64,000 nt of DNA, from the NCBI GenBank assembly GCA_036898135.1, contig CM072522.1:765689-829688 (forward strand). Direction: 5' to 3'. Positions 34,743-46,337 of this stretch are shown here, piece by piece (position 1 is the first letter of the stretch; every line of letters begins with the position of its first letter). The notes beneath the pieces were generated by a model that had not been told where the DNA came from, made no database searches, and saw nothing but the letters and a program-made list of their open reading frames with translations. The position numbers were made by a program, and so were the translations under genes. The DNA comes from Oncomelania hupensis. Lineage: Eukaryota > Mollusca > Gastropoda > Littorinimorpha > Pomatiopsidae.

Positions 34743-35562
34743 TCTCCCGTTGGGGTGCCGGAGTATTCTGAATAAATAATATCAACACTTTGTGGAAATT
34801 TAATGCTTTAAATTACCATTGTTTCTGCCATTCTCATTTGTTCTTTCTCATTCCTAATCTCTTCTATTAATCTATCTTTTTCACTAGACCTACCTTTTTT
34901 CCTGGAAAACTCCCCCAAAATCCTCATTTGTGTATGGGATCTGTTGGGGATATTGGACACTTTCTGCCAAATGGTCATTAGGGCTTTCTATGGTTTTATT
35001 ATTTAGCAATGTAGGAATTTTATATGTACGTATTTTGTTAATATTTTATGTTTATATTCTATTTTGTTTTTGTAAATTTGGTTTCGATACAACCTCAGTG
35101 GCCCCTGTATGAGATGCCTTTATTGTAAAGTGACCGGCAGGTAGAGTGCCTTCAATGTTACCATTAGGGTTGTTTTAGCAAATCTTTATAAGGATCAGGA
35201 GTGAGCCCTCTTTTAACCAAGTTGTGCTCCTGATTCGACTTTTTGCATGTCTTGCCGTATATGCCCACAATCAATCGTGTTGATCATTATGGCACATTTT
35301 ACCAAGGTGCATGCTGGGTGTGTTCTTGTTACTGGCACCTTACCCGTCTAGGACATGAGCATCAGGATCTTTAAAGTCCATTAGGATGTAATGTATGCGA
35401 CACAGACTAGACCTTGGTGTATACTCTCATCCGAAGGAGTAGGAAACGGGAGTAAAGTGTCTTTCCCAAGGACACAACACAATGCCCAGGCCTGGGCTCG
35501 AACCCGGGACCTTCCAATCCGCAAGCCAGCGCTCTAACCATTCGGCCACCGTGCCTCCAAAA
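34743..35562. mobile_element. Composite insertion: unclassified element (copy 2) plus tRNA-derived SINE, with 12-bp target duplication
   Basis: ATCCAGTGTTCA flanks the insert (34731-34742 and 35563-35574). The left part (to about 35250, plus orientation) matches the element at 60338-60911. The right part (35280-35562, minus orientation) is a SINE. Unit B has the matching uninterrupted site (ATCCAGTCTTCA near 39884). Confidence 0.75.
35280..35562 (-). mobile_element. tRNA-derived SINE family A, copy with head
   Basis: On the minus strand it starts near 35557 with GGCACGGTGGCCGAATGGTTAG (A box) and GGTTCGAGCCC (B box), followed by TGTCCTTGGGAAAGACACTT. The tRNA part lacks a pairing acceptor stem and continues into SINE body, so it is not a tRNA gene. 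Truncated related copies are at 11600-11850, 51460-51760, 52570-52730 and 56870-56965. Confidence 0.78.
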
Positions 35563-35578
35563 ATCCAGTGTTCAAAAA

Positions 35579-35623
35579 CACACACACACTCTCTCTCTCT
35601 CTGTCTCTCTCTCTCTCTCTCTC
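35579..35623 (+). repeat. (CA)n/(TC)n microsatellite
   Basis: CACACACAC followed by a CT-rich tract. The unit B counterpart is the longer (TC)n at 39930-39975. Confidence 0.9.
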
Positions 35624-36522
35624 CAATATAGGGTCCTTGGGTCTTACTGATGAAGGTTTTAGTCTAATAAACCGAAAATTTTAACGCCTACTATCCAGGT
35701 GTTGGTTTTATTATCATCTCTCCAATATTAGTTACCATAAATACTGACCAATTGAAGCACCAACAAACGTTTGTGCTAAACTAATACAAACATCAAAACT
35801 AATATTGCCCAAAGATGTAACATTGATTGGCAGACTATTACGCAATTGATTAAATTAAGCACGTTTCAAACATTTCATTACACATACATTTTATATTCTT
35901 ACAATATTTAGTATACTTATGGAATTTAGAAATATTATATAAACAATCGTCACTATAGTCCTGGGAATTAAATTAGATGGCAGTAAAGGTTTTATTCACC
36001 CAATAAATTGAACGGGCACCATCTTAGTAGCCGGACCCCACTGAAAATGGCATTTTTCGTTACTAGGGGGCAGACAGCCGTAGTTGTACTTGGACGAGTT
36101 CCTTCCCTTGCGCTTCCTGCTAAACCAAGTTGGATTGATATCTAGCAAATAAAAAACACTATTAGCTAAACACCCTTTTAACAATAATGTGCGGCTTGAC
36201 CCTCTTCAGAAACATACAATAACATTCTACTTTAACGATATTGGTTTGTTGCTGTTTCATCTCAGTGTGTTGGGCGTGACATTATCATTATGATTAGTCA
36301 TGCATTAGCTAAGAGAGGCAACTCTAGCAGAAACGATGTTTTGGTGGCGATCATTAAATCAATACTGTTCTAAAGTTTTTCAAAAGCTTCTCTTCTTCTT
36401 CTTGTTCTTGGGTTGGGCAGCCACAATATATAAGTTGTTTATTTGCTGCTGTAGGTTGTTACAAGGCGGTTGCCGTGTGTTCCATGGTGTGGTGGGAAAA
36501 ACAACAACAAACTTTAAATAGT

Positions 36523-37535
36523 AGTAGTAGTAGATGTAGGACAGGCATCGCTGCCTATAGCCTCGCGGCTTATAAAAACGTCCCCTCATTGTTTATGGTA
36601 TATATAGTTTACATTATGATTTGCATGCAATAATTTGAAATAATCTTTTCTAGTCGTATTGATAGAATAATTCTTGAAATTTGGAATCAGTGTCTATGTG
36701 TTTTTTAAAACTATTTACAGATGGTGCAAATTTAATATTTGTTGGTAAAGAATTCCAATAATTAGCTACTCTATGTGCAAATGAAAATTTTCGTTGGTTA
36801 GTTCTACAATATTTTATGAAAATTTTACCTTCACACTTCCTAGTTCTGTTAGATTGATCAAGCAATAAAAAAGTATTAGTATTAACATCCTCTACATCAT
36901 TAATTATTTTGAATGTCTGAATTAAATCTCCCCTGATCCTACGTCCTTTCAGAGAGTGAAGGCCCAGAAACCTTAATCTCTCATCATATGTCATGTCACG
37001 ACACTCAAATAATAGTTTTGTGGCTCGCCGTTGATTTTTTTTCTATTGCTACAGACTGCCTTTTCAAATATGGACTCCAAACTACGTTAGCATATTCAAT
37101 ATGAGGTCTTACAAAAGCTTTATACAATTTTGAAAACGTTTCTTTTTCCAAGTGTGTGAATGCTCTTTTGAGTATGCCTAACATTTGATTTGCTTTAGTT
37201 ACCACTCTCTGAATATGTGCGTCAAATTTTAACTTGCAATCAAAAGTTACACCCAACTCTTTGTCATTATCGCTTACATTTAATTTATAAACTTCATCTA
37301 TTATTAACATTGTATATTCGCATCCACGATTTCCTTTCCCCACATGCATAACTTTACACTTCTGCACATTTAAATATAACTTCCACTTCTCACACCATTG
37401 CTGTAGCTTATGTAAATCATCTTGAATGACTTTAGATTTCGATGTTGTATTATATATTTTAGTGTCATCAGCAAATATCTTAACCGTACTCTTCAGTATC
37501 TCAGGTAAATCATTAATATATATAGTAAAAAGAAT
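36523..37535 (-). pseudogene. CR1-like LINE, 5'-truncated, RT C-terminal part
   Basis: Minus-strand reading: FADDTKIYNT (YADD-box equivalent, near 37470), WKLYLNVQKCKVMHVGKGN, DKELGVTFDCKLKFDAHI, LYKAFVRPHIEYANVVWSPY, then after a frameshift near 37000 YDERLRFLGLHSLKGRRIRG and NYWNSLPTNI. This order is typical of CR1-group RT C-termini. It ends with a (CTA)n-like short repeat near 36525. The insertion is absent from unit B at about 40760. Non-functional: truncated and frameshifted. Confidence 0.88.
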
Positions 37536-37959
37536 GAACTGAAGCTACTTGCTTTAGACACAACTATAGATGGAGCTGCTGGACAAGGCAGCTTCATTAG
37601 TAGAAAAACATTTTCAAAAATTAGTAAACAAACATAACATCTTATATTTACTAGAGATATTGCAAAAATCATATATAAAATGTGTTTGAATTCATGGAGT
37701 ACAAAATATGTAAATGATATTCATTGCATATGCCAGCAAATAATATCTGTACACCATTTGAATGTACAACAGTATTACCATTAAACAAAGCATCTATAGT
37801 ATAAATGATGTTTCATGGAATCATAACTTAACTGTCCCCTATAGAATACGCTATGTTTCCGGGGACTTTAATCTACCTACGTAACGTAACAAAACATAAC
37901 TTATTGAAAAAAAAATCGCTTACGTTATCTTTCATAATTGATTTTTTAAATTTTATTAA

Positions 37960-38160
37960 GTACATAAATGTGTGTTTATGTGTGTATGTTTATGCATGAC
38001 TGTGTTTATGTGGGTATGTTTATGCATGTATATATTTGTGTTTGTATATGCATGTATGTTGATGCATGTGTATATGTGCGTTTATGCATGTGTATATGAG
38101 GGTGTTTATGCATGTGTATAATTGTGTGTGCATGTTTATGCCTGTGTGTATGTTTGATTT
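37960..38160 (+). repeat. (TATGTTTATGCATGTG)n-like minisatellite
   Basis: Irregular repetition of TGTTTATGCATGTGTATATG words. A related short stretch occurs near 38510-38560 and in unit B at 43890-43950. Confidence 0.8.
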
Positions 38161-38194
38161 TGTGTGTGTGTGTGTGTGGATTTTTATTACACTT

Positions 38195-38495
38195 TATTGT
38201 CCCTTTTTTATCGGGAAATTCTGGACAGCCTCCACTGGTGAAGGTGTATTGCAGCCTATGTGCCCAAACCCAACCGACATAATATTAGTTGTGTTTTTGA
38301 AATTTTGCTGAGGGAGCAAACCGGACTACCCGGAGAAGACACCCAAGAAGACTTTGCCCGAGTTGAAAAGAAATAATATTTGGAGAAACATTACGCCCAG
38401 ATGCTGGATCAATCCCACACATGTGAGGCACCATTGGTTTCCGGCCTGCGGACAAGGAAAGTTAGTACGGCATTAGACCACTTGGCCACAACGCT
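38195..38495 (-). mobile_element. tRNA-derived SINE family B (copy 1)
   Basis: Minus-strand head GTGGCCAAGTGG-TAATGC near 38490, core GTCTTCTCCGGGTAGTCCGG-TTGCTCCCTCAGC, collinear with 57300-57632. It lies inside unit A. Confidence 0.72.
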
Positions 38496-39099
38496 CACAC
38501 ATATTTGAAATATGCATGTATATATGTGTGCATGTTTATGCATGTGTATGTATATGTTTGTGAAAATCTAAAATCACTTATCAATGAAAGACTTAAAATT
38601 TTAAAAATCCGATGTGATAAAGAAAGGAAATAGTCATATGTCCTGGAAAATATCATTGATACCAATACATTTTATACAGTTTAGGTTGAAGCTGATCTAA
38701 TTGATTGAACACTATTTGATTTTAAATGTTGAAATAAATTTGGAGATTGGTGTATCAGAGGTACTGTTCTGTGCTTATAACCTGATTGTTTCAAAACGGG
38801 TGAAGCTTCAAGTAAATTATTTTATCCTTATCGCTAAGATGTGCATCAGTATTTGTAAAATGACAAAGTCTAGACTTCCTTTAGAAAACATTTTCTTTTC
38901 TTTTCTTTTTGTTACAAGTAAATCTACCTAAATTAGCCAAGAACATTTGATTTCCAAAATAATTCAAACGGAATATATGATTAAAAAAAAGGAGAAAGAA
39001 AACAAAAATCTTTGACTTATTTAGTAATGCATGTTATTTAATTATCTATTTATTTACATTTATTGTTTATTATTTAATAATTTATTCTTTAGTTTATAC

Positions 39100-39336
39100 C
39101 AGTGCTTCAGATTGTTTTCAGACATCATGGGCCCAATGACCCATGGCCATGCAAAATGATGGGTCAATTTTAAAAAAGATGGGTCATTAACAATCGAAGG
39201 TACTCGTATCGTATGTTCACCTAGTCCTTCTTGATTTTTATGACGCGCCAGGCTGGCGTATTCACGTTGACTTTTACGCGCCATTCTGATAAAATATGCG
39301 CCAATGGCGCGGGCGCACCAACAATCTGAAGCACTG
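39100..39336. mobile_element. hAT-like MITE with 17-bp perfect TIRs and 6-bp target duplication
   Basis: CAGTGCTTCAGATTGTT (39100-39116) is exactly inverted at 39320-39336. TTATAC directly flanks both ends (39094-39099 and 39337-39342). 237 bp, no ORF. Its terminal CAGTG and 6-bp duplication match the style of the hAT-like element at 17191-18426. Confidence 0.85.
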
Positions 39337-39925
39337 TTATACATTTATATATTTATTATTGTTTGTTCATGGTATGAAAGTCATGGCAGTCTTTATCTGT
39401 TTGTATTTATTCTCTATGCCCATTACAGATGAGAGCTAAATGAATAAACAATGAATGGGGGGAGGGGGAGGAGGGGGAACGATTTGGAGAGTCATCTTAT
39501 TTTCCATTGCATTAATCAAACTTACATAATATTTCAAATAAGTTTTATTTCAGGAAAACCTGGTATTAATATTATTTGTTTGACTTCACCCCATGAGGTG
39601 AACTGGTTTGGTCTTTTCCTCTTTTGATGCCAGTAAATTTGTTTGTTTTTGTTTTGTTTGAATGTCTTTTTCACCGAAAAGATAAGACACAACTGATCAT
39701 ATATAATTATGATCAAACAATTGATAATACATAATCATTTATGATCAAACAATGTCAGTTATATAGAAATGAAGTAATAACTCCAAAGTGTTCCAAATGA
39801 AGATTTCATGCCAAAGTGTACAGTACCACATTGCCTTATACGTTGAAGGTTAGGTGTTATTAGTTCATTTCTACATCACCATCCAGTCTTCAGAAACTCT
39901 CTCTCTCTCAGCCCCCCTTCCCCCA

Positions 39926-39929
<4 letters not shown>

Positions 39930-39975
<46 letters not shown>
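39930..39975 (+). repeat. (TC)n microsatellite
   Basis: Over 20 uninterrupted CT units. Confidence 0.97.
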
Positions 39976-39977
<2 letters not shown>

Positions 39978-41332
39978 ATATAATACTCACCAGCAGAAGA
40001 ACTAATAAACATTTTCGCTAAACTAATGCAAACATCAAAACTAATATTGCCCAGAGATGTAACATTGATTGGCAGGCTATTGCGCAATTGATTGCATTTA
40101 AATAAAACATGTTTCAAAGAAAACATTTAATTACATATATATTTCAAATTCTTACAATACTTTGTTCTTATGGAATTTAAAAAATATTCTATAAGCCATC
40201 GATCATTACTACAGTCCATGGTATTAAATTAGATGGCAGTAAAAGTTTTATTCATCTAGAAAGGCACAATCTTGGTAGCTAGCCCCATTGTACGAGGGCA
40301 GACAACCGAAGGTGTGTGTGGACGGGTTACTTCCCTTGTGTTTCACGGTAAACCATGTTGGATCCATATCTCACAGAAAACAGCACGATTAAAAAAAAAT
40401 CGTTTTAAAAATGATGTGCGGCTTGACTTTCATGAGATACACACAAAAACATTCCAAGCGGAGACCCTAAGAAACAATTTAAAAATTTTGTTTTTTTGTT
40501 ATTGTTTTTATGTTCAACAATGTGTTCGGCGTGACAATATGATTCGTCATGCATTAGCTAAGAGACATAACTCTATTACAAACGATTATTTGGGGGCCAT
40601 CCCCCTAAATCAATATTGACGTTTTTCAAAAGCTTCTCTTCCTCTTCCTCTTGGGTTGAGCAGTCACAACCAGTACGTTGATTAATTTGCTGCTGTAGGT
40701 TGTCACTAAGGGGTTGCCGTGTTTTCCATGTGGTGGGAAAACAACAAAAAACAAACAAACTAGAATAATCTGAAGCTACTTGCTGTTGGCACTACTACAG
40801 GTGGAGCTTCTGGACCATTCGAACCACAGCAAACTGAGGCCTGAGTATCAGCCCTAGCACAGCCTACGTTTGCGTTTAATAAATTATAGTCCCCGACACA
40901 GCCCATCATTGACACCATATTATATGCTCTATTGTTTAACACTATATTATATATAGTGTCCACGGCTTAATGCTGTACTAGGCCCACAAGTCGCTGCAAC
41001 AGCTTGAACATAAAAACGTATGCCTAATATTGTTTGTTGTAAAAAGGATGTGAAATTTGGAACACTACACCATGTATAGTGACGGAGAGAATGGCCGCGT
41101 TGTTTCATTAGTAGAAAGACATTTTGAAGAATTAGTAAACAATCATAAAATCTTACCATCTAGTACTAGATAGATATCGATATATAAAATACGTTTGACT
41201 TCATGGAGCACAAAATACGTAAATGATATTCCTTAAGTTATATATGCCAGCAAACAATTAATGTCTGTAGGCCTACACCATTTATTATTTGAATGCACAA
41301 CATTAATTATTACCATTATACAAAGTAAATGC

Positions 41333-43383
41333 GTACCACAACGTGTAGATCCCACTGCAACAACGAGACAAATGACAGGTCTGAGACTCTTGGAGTTTGC
41401 CAGATACAACAATCTGATACTGGCAAACACGTTTGGTCCCCACCAAAAATCCAGACTACGGACCTGGCACAGTCCCAGCGGGGAGCATCACAACCAGATT
41501 GACTACATCATGGTCAAGAAACGCTTCAGATCAAGCGTCAACATTGATAAGACACGCACTTTTCCAGAAGCAGACCACGATCTCGTGATGATGTTTTTCC
41601 GGCTCCACTTGAACATAGACCAATATAATATATTATGGTCTATGACTTGAAGAAAGTAAACAAAGCAAAGTTCACCAGCCTGAAGTTCGACCTGGACAAA
41701 CTGCAAGACACAGAGTTGGCAGAAATATTTCAGGCCACAATTGGAGGGAAATTTGCATCACTGTTCATTTTAGGAACTGGTGAAGAAGATTTCAACACCA
41801 TGACCACCACCTTTGTCATAGAAGCGGGTGGTGTTATGAATTACGTTACGTATTCCTGTACATTATACTTTACTGTGTGTATTTGCGTGATTCTGTCTTT
41901 GTTTCAAGTCTTTACTACTAAAAGAACTGTCGCCAAAGACGACAACACGCCTCTATGCGTTATTATTGCATGAATGTAATCAAATGAACGACACTCGATA
42001 CATTATCAAGAACACAACCATTGAGCGCAGTGAAGGCGAGAAAAGAGAAACACCAATTCAATATGTATGACTACGAAAATTAACACAACACGCAGTTTTG
42101 CATTTTTGTTTGTTTTTGGGGATCTCTTTCACACCAAATAGATTTATTTTAGAATAAGTTTTAACAATATGAAATATCTGCTACAAATGCAGATTGAGAA
42201 ATATTTCAAAGAGCAAAATAATATTTTAAGTTCTCATCAATTTTCTAAACAACCAACTGTAAACAGAACAGCAATAGAATGAATAAATTATTTCCCACTA
42301 CTATTTCGGAGACCGAGTTGGAAGCAAGTACTATTAAATTATCAACAGTGAATTCAAAATGGCCGGCTATGAAAATGAGAAACCAGAGTGAGTACTTACT
42401 GTTCCAAGTCGCTCCACGAAAAAATACAAAACAATTTCTTCCTAAATTATCACAAAACTATTACCTACCTAAATCCTAATCCTACCTATAATAATTTCAC
42501 CAACCATTCACTCTCCATCCTCACTTTTACCACAAAATTATTTTTCAATCATCGTTCACTTCCCCTAGGCTAGACCTAATGCAGTTACACTTCCTCTCTC
42601 ACGCTCAAACAGCATCCCAAAGATGCACCGGTTGAGTAAAATTTACGTCCCCAGACACATTAAGCGTATAGGGGACAGCCAAAGATGCTTAGCCAACACG
42701 ACTTTTTAAGCGCTAACAAGAAATAGTTCCACGTTTTTTTCATAGGCCGTCGTGACAACCTTCAACTCAGCAGAGACGGATGCCGCCACTGAGATCCTTG
42801 GCAAGCACCGGCCAAAGAACCCGTGGATCACACCTGAACTTTGGAGCTATGTAACAAATGAAGAGAGATGAAAAGGAAAAATCACATCTCCCAGTGAGCT
42901 GATGCCTACCGAAAAGTTAACAGTGGCATCTGAAAAGGCATGCGCACAGCAAAGGAGTAGATGATCAATGCCAGGAAACTGAGACCAGTCTAAAGAAGAA
43001 GAACAACAGCAAGAAGACCTACCCGACTGAAGCGGCTGACAAGTGTTAAAAAGCCCAGAGTCTCCACGATCCAAAGTATGTCTGGCTTGTGCCTTACAGA
43101 AGAACAAGAAGTCTTGGATAGCTGAACAGAGTGCTGCTCTGACCTTTACAAACACCAAACGGAAACTCATCAGTTCTAGCATGTCCTGAGAACAGAGAAG
43201 AAGAAGAAATCATCCCAATTCTTCGAGAAGAAGTTGAGGCAGCATTGCAATCGCTGAAAACGGGGAAGTCAGCAGGAGTTGACAACATACCCGCAGAACT
43301 GCTTCAAGCAGGAGGAGAAGCGATGATTGCCGCCCTCGCCATTATCTGTAACAAGATCTGCAGAGTGGAGAGTGACCTACCCC
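41333..43383 (+). pseudogene. RTE-like LINE copy c (endonuclease to early RT), interrupted
   Basis: Endonuclease C-terminal part ([52 protein letters not shown] at 41395-41620), linker to 41815, a 0.9-kb insertion (41822-42739) bracketed by TCATAG, then the linker continues ([20 protein letters not shown] at 42785) to [20 protein letters not shown] near 43290. RT is cut at 43383, where an inverted 3' fragment begins. A 35-bp remnant of its own 3' end with GGATAGG tail survives at 43840-43880. Confidence 0.8.
41822..42739. mobile_element. 0.9-kb insertion inside LINE copy c
   Basis: It interrupts the copy c linker between ACCACCACCTTT and CCTTCAACTCAGC, with TCATAG on both sides (41816-41821 and 42740-42745). 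It is A/T rich, with no recognisable coding region, so its class is unknown. Confidence 0.5.
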
Positions 43384-43815
43384 ATCCTATCCTATCCCGT
43401 AACTCGGTCGTTGGGGCACAACAGATGATCGTTTAACCAGCGTACTCCATCTTTCTCTGTCCTCAGCAACCCTCATGGCTTCGCTCAGTGTCAAGCCAGT
43501 ACATTCTCAAATGTTGTCATACCACCTATTTTTCTGTATCCCTCTTCTTCTGCCTCATTGCACCGTGCCTTGCAGGATGGTCTTTGCAAGGTCTGATCCT
43601 CTGGTGACGTGGCCATACCATCTGAGTTTCCGTTTCTTCACCACTGTGAGCATGCATGTCATAATATTGTCAAATGGCGTGTGTGATGGTCTGTCGTCGT
43701 TTGTGATGTGCTGGGTATAGGAAATGCCCAGAAGTCTTCTGTAGCACCTCATCTCCATGCTTTGTATTCTTCGTTGTAGGTCTGCTTTGAGGGTCCATGT
43801 TTCAGGAAGATGGAG
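43384..43815 (-). pseudogene. RTE-like LINE 3' fragment (copy d), inverted next to copy c
   Basis: Begins on the plus strand with ATCCTATCCTATCCCGTAAC (the reverse of the family tail) and runs back through [20 protein letters not shown] and [18 protein letters not shown] to about the YACET segment. Confidence 0.85.
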
Positions 43816-44017
43816 ATGAGAAGGGAGCGCTGCATTTATGGTGCACCAACGACTTTCGAGTTACGGGATAGGATAGGATCGATAGGCTATGTTTTTATGT
43901 TTATTCATGTGTGTATGTTTATGCATGTGTATGTGTATATATTTATGAAATTCAAAATCATGCATCAATGAAGACTATTTAAAAAAAATCTGATCTGAAA
44001 GAGAAAGGAAAAAGGTC

Positions 44018-46027
44018 ATCCTATCCTATTCTATCCCGTAACTCGGAGGTCGTATGGGCACCACAGATGATCGTTTAACCAGCGTACTCCATCTTTCTCT
44101 GTCCTCGGCAACCCTGATGGTTTCGCTCATTGTCAAGCCAGTACATTCTCGAATGTTGTCCTCCCAACTCTTTTTCGGTCTCCCTCTTCTTATACCTCCT
44201 TGCATTGTGCCTTGCAGGATGGTCTTTGCAAGACCTGATGATCTGGTGACGTGGCCATACCATCGGAGTTTCTGTTTTTTCACCACTGTGAGCAGGTCAT
44301 CGTGTTGTCCAATGGCTTATGTGATGGTCTGTCGGACTTCGTCGTTGGTGTTGTGCTGGGTATAGGAAATGCCCAGAAGTCTTCTGTAGCACTTCATCTC
44401 CATGCTTTGTATTCTTCGTTGTAGATCTGCTGTGATGGTCCATGTTTCGCAAGTGTATAGGAAGATGGAGATGACAGGCGTGGGGGGTGGGGCGCAGCAG
44501 TTTTACCTTGGAATGTAGGCTGATGGTCCTATCTTTTCAAATTGGCTTCAACCTCGCCAGGGCAGCAGTTGTTTGTGCGATCCTGGAGAGGACTTCCTGT
44601 CGGGATCCATTGTCTGATAAAATGGCTCCTAAATATTTGAAGCTATGCACTGTGTTGAGGGATTGGCCTTGGACTTTGATGTCCGTGTTGATGCCATTGG
44701 TGTTGTTGGTCATCATTTTGGTCTTCTCTGCACTTATTTCCATTCCATAGGTTCTGGAGGTGGTTTCAAGCCTCTGTACCAGCTGTTCATGTTCTTGTTC
44801 CTCTCCAGCCAATCCATCAATGTTATCCGCAAAACGAAGGTTGTAGATTGCTCGAACCTATGCTGACTGTGCCTTCGTGATCTGCAAGGGCATCTGACCT
44901 GATGCATTCTAGGAAGATGTTGAAGAGTGTTGGAGAGATTAGGTATCACTGACGCACACCGATTGTTGTTCTGAACCAGTTTTCGATGGCGCTGTTGTGG
45001 AGGACTGCACTGGTAGCCTTGTCATACGGGCTTTTGATGACTTTAATAATCTTAGGGCTGATGTTGTACACTCTCATGGTTGCCCACAGAGCTGCATGCC
45101 AAACTCGATCAAACGCATTCTTGAAGTCTACGAACACATTATATAGATGTTGTTGGTGCTGTTGGTATTTCTCGCAGATTATTCTAAGGTTGAAAATCTG
45201 TTCAGTGGTACTTCTCCCTGCTCTAGCTCTGAATCCTGCTTGTTCTTCAGCTATGATTTGTTCATCTTGGGGTTTCAACCTGTTGAGTATTATTTTTAGG
45301 AGGACCTTGATGGGATGGATGATGAGGCTGATGGTGCGGTAATTTTCACATTCCTGAAGGTTACCTTTTTTGGGAATGGTGATGACAAGTTACTGGGTCC
45401 ATGGTGTAGGCAATTCCGAACTCTGCCAGATCTTGTTACAGATAATGGTGAGTGCGTAAATCATCGCTTCTCCTCATGCTTGAAGCAGTTCTGCGGGTAT
45501 GTTGTCCACTCCCGCTGACTTCCCCTTCATCAGTGATTGCACTGCTGCCTCAACTTCTTCTCGGAAAATTGGGAGGATTTCTTCTTCTTCTCTGTTCTCA
45601 GGACATGCTAGAACTGATGAGTCTCCGTTTGGTGTGTGGTTGTAAATGTCAGAGCAGTACTCTGTCCATCTGTCAAAGACTTCTTGTTCTTCTGTAAGGC
45701 ATACGCCAGACTTGCTTTGGATCGTGGAGACCTTGGGCTGTTTAACACTTGTCAGCCGCTTCACAGTCCGGTAGGACTTCTTGCTGTTGTTCTTGGTCAG
45801 ACTTTTCTCTATTTCCTGGAATTGATTTTCTTTCCAGTTCTCTTGTGCTGTGCGCATGCCTTTTCGGATGTCATTGTTGATTTTTCGGTAGGCATCAGCT
45901 CCATGTGAGGTGTTCCTTTTTTTTTTTTTTTATCTCTCTTCGTTTATCACACAGGTCCAAAAGTTCAGGTGTGATCCACAGCTTCTTCTTTGGCCGGTGC
46001 TTTCCAAGGACCTCTGTGGCGGCATCA
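44018..46027 (-). pseudogene. RTE-like LINE copy e, 5'-truncated, with target duplication
   Basis: Minus-strand order: linker from 46027 ([14 protein letters not shown] region), NIPAELLQA near 45490, RT finger/palm ([20 protein letters not shown] near 45220, FVDFKNAFDRVWHAALW near 45120, MAGEEQEHEQLVQRLETTS near 44790), the C-terminal domain ([20 protein letters not shown]), and the tail at 44018-44037 read in reverse. Stops and frameshifts are present. It is flanked by an imperfect ~10-bp duplication AAAAAGGTCAT / AAAAAGTCAT. Confidence 0.88.
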
Positions 46028-46337
46028 AAAAGTCATATATTCTGGAAAATATTATTGATTAACTGTTTGGTTGACTGAAAATTGATTGGACGTTATAGAA
46101 TCTTTGTTTGCTTCAGTTATATTATGTTAGTAAAAATATACTACTCAAAATAATTGAAGGGCCACTCTCATATTTCATTTAGTTTAATTATTTTTTGCTG
46201 CCATCAATAATATCGCTTATATTGCTTATTTCAAGACTGTACAGTAACATTCAAGACAATCTTATTCTGACAAGTAATCACATGTGTGAGTTTTGAACTT
46301 TCTGCACTGAGTTGAAAAACAAACCCAATTTTTACAA

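Larger units (their letters stand above)
34430..38720. repeat. Segmental duplication unit A
   Basis: Collinear, diverged homology with 39485-46150 (unit B). Anchors: GAACTGGTTTGGTC..TTTTGATGCCAGTAAAT (34530/39600), ACTAATATTGCCCA-AGATGTAAC (35795/40040), TTAAATTAGATGGCAGTAAA (35968/40226), ATGTGCGGCTTGAC (36187/40424), TTTGCTGCTGTAGGTTGT (36442/40688), CTGAAGCTACTTGCT (37540/40770). An additional partial unit is visible at about 34290-34395. Unit A contains insertions at 34743-35562, 36523-37535 and 38195-38495. No intact gene. Confidence 0.8.
39485..46150. repeat. Segmental duplication unit B
   Basis: Diverged counterpart of unit A (anchors listed there), split by RTE-like LINE copies c, d and e. 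The homology resumes beyond them: 43890-44015 matches 38510-38640, and 46028-46080 matches 38640-38690. Confidence 0.75.

Noticed and set aside
35480..35557. A tRNA gene on the minus strand (clear A and B boxes)
   Set aside because: No acceptor stem pairing, and the sequence continues into a body shared with other SINE copies; treated as a SINE head. The same applies to 58300-58365 and 57560-57630.
35996..36184. Minus-strand ORF partly conserved with unit B (NPTWF, GCLPPS)
   Set aside because: Similarity follows from the segmental duplication; the unit B frame differs at both ends and no family is recognised. Kept as noncoding duplicated DNA, though an old gene fragment cannot be excluded.
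43384..43885. Twin-priming inversion of a single LINE
   Set aside because: The inverted piece has its 3' tail at the internal junction, not at the outer end.
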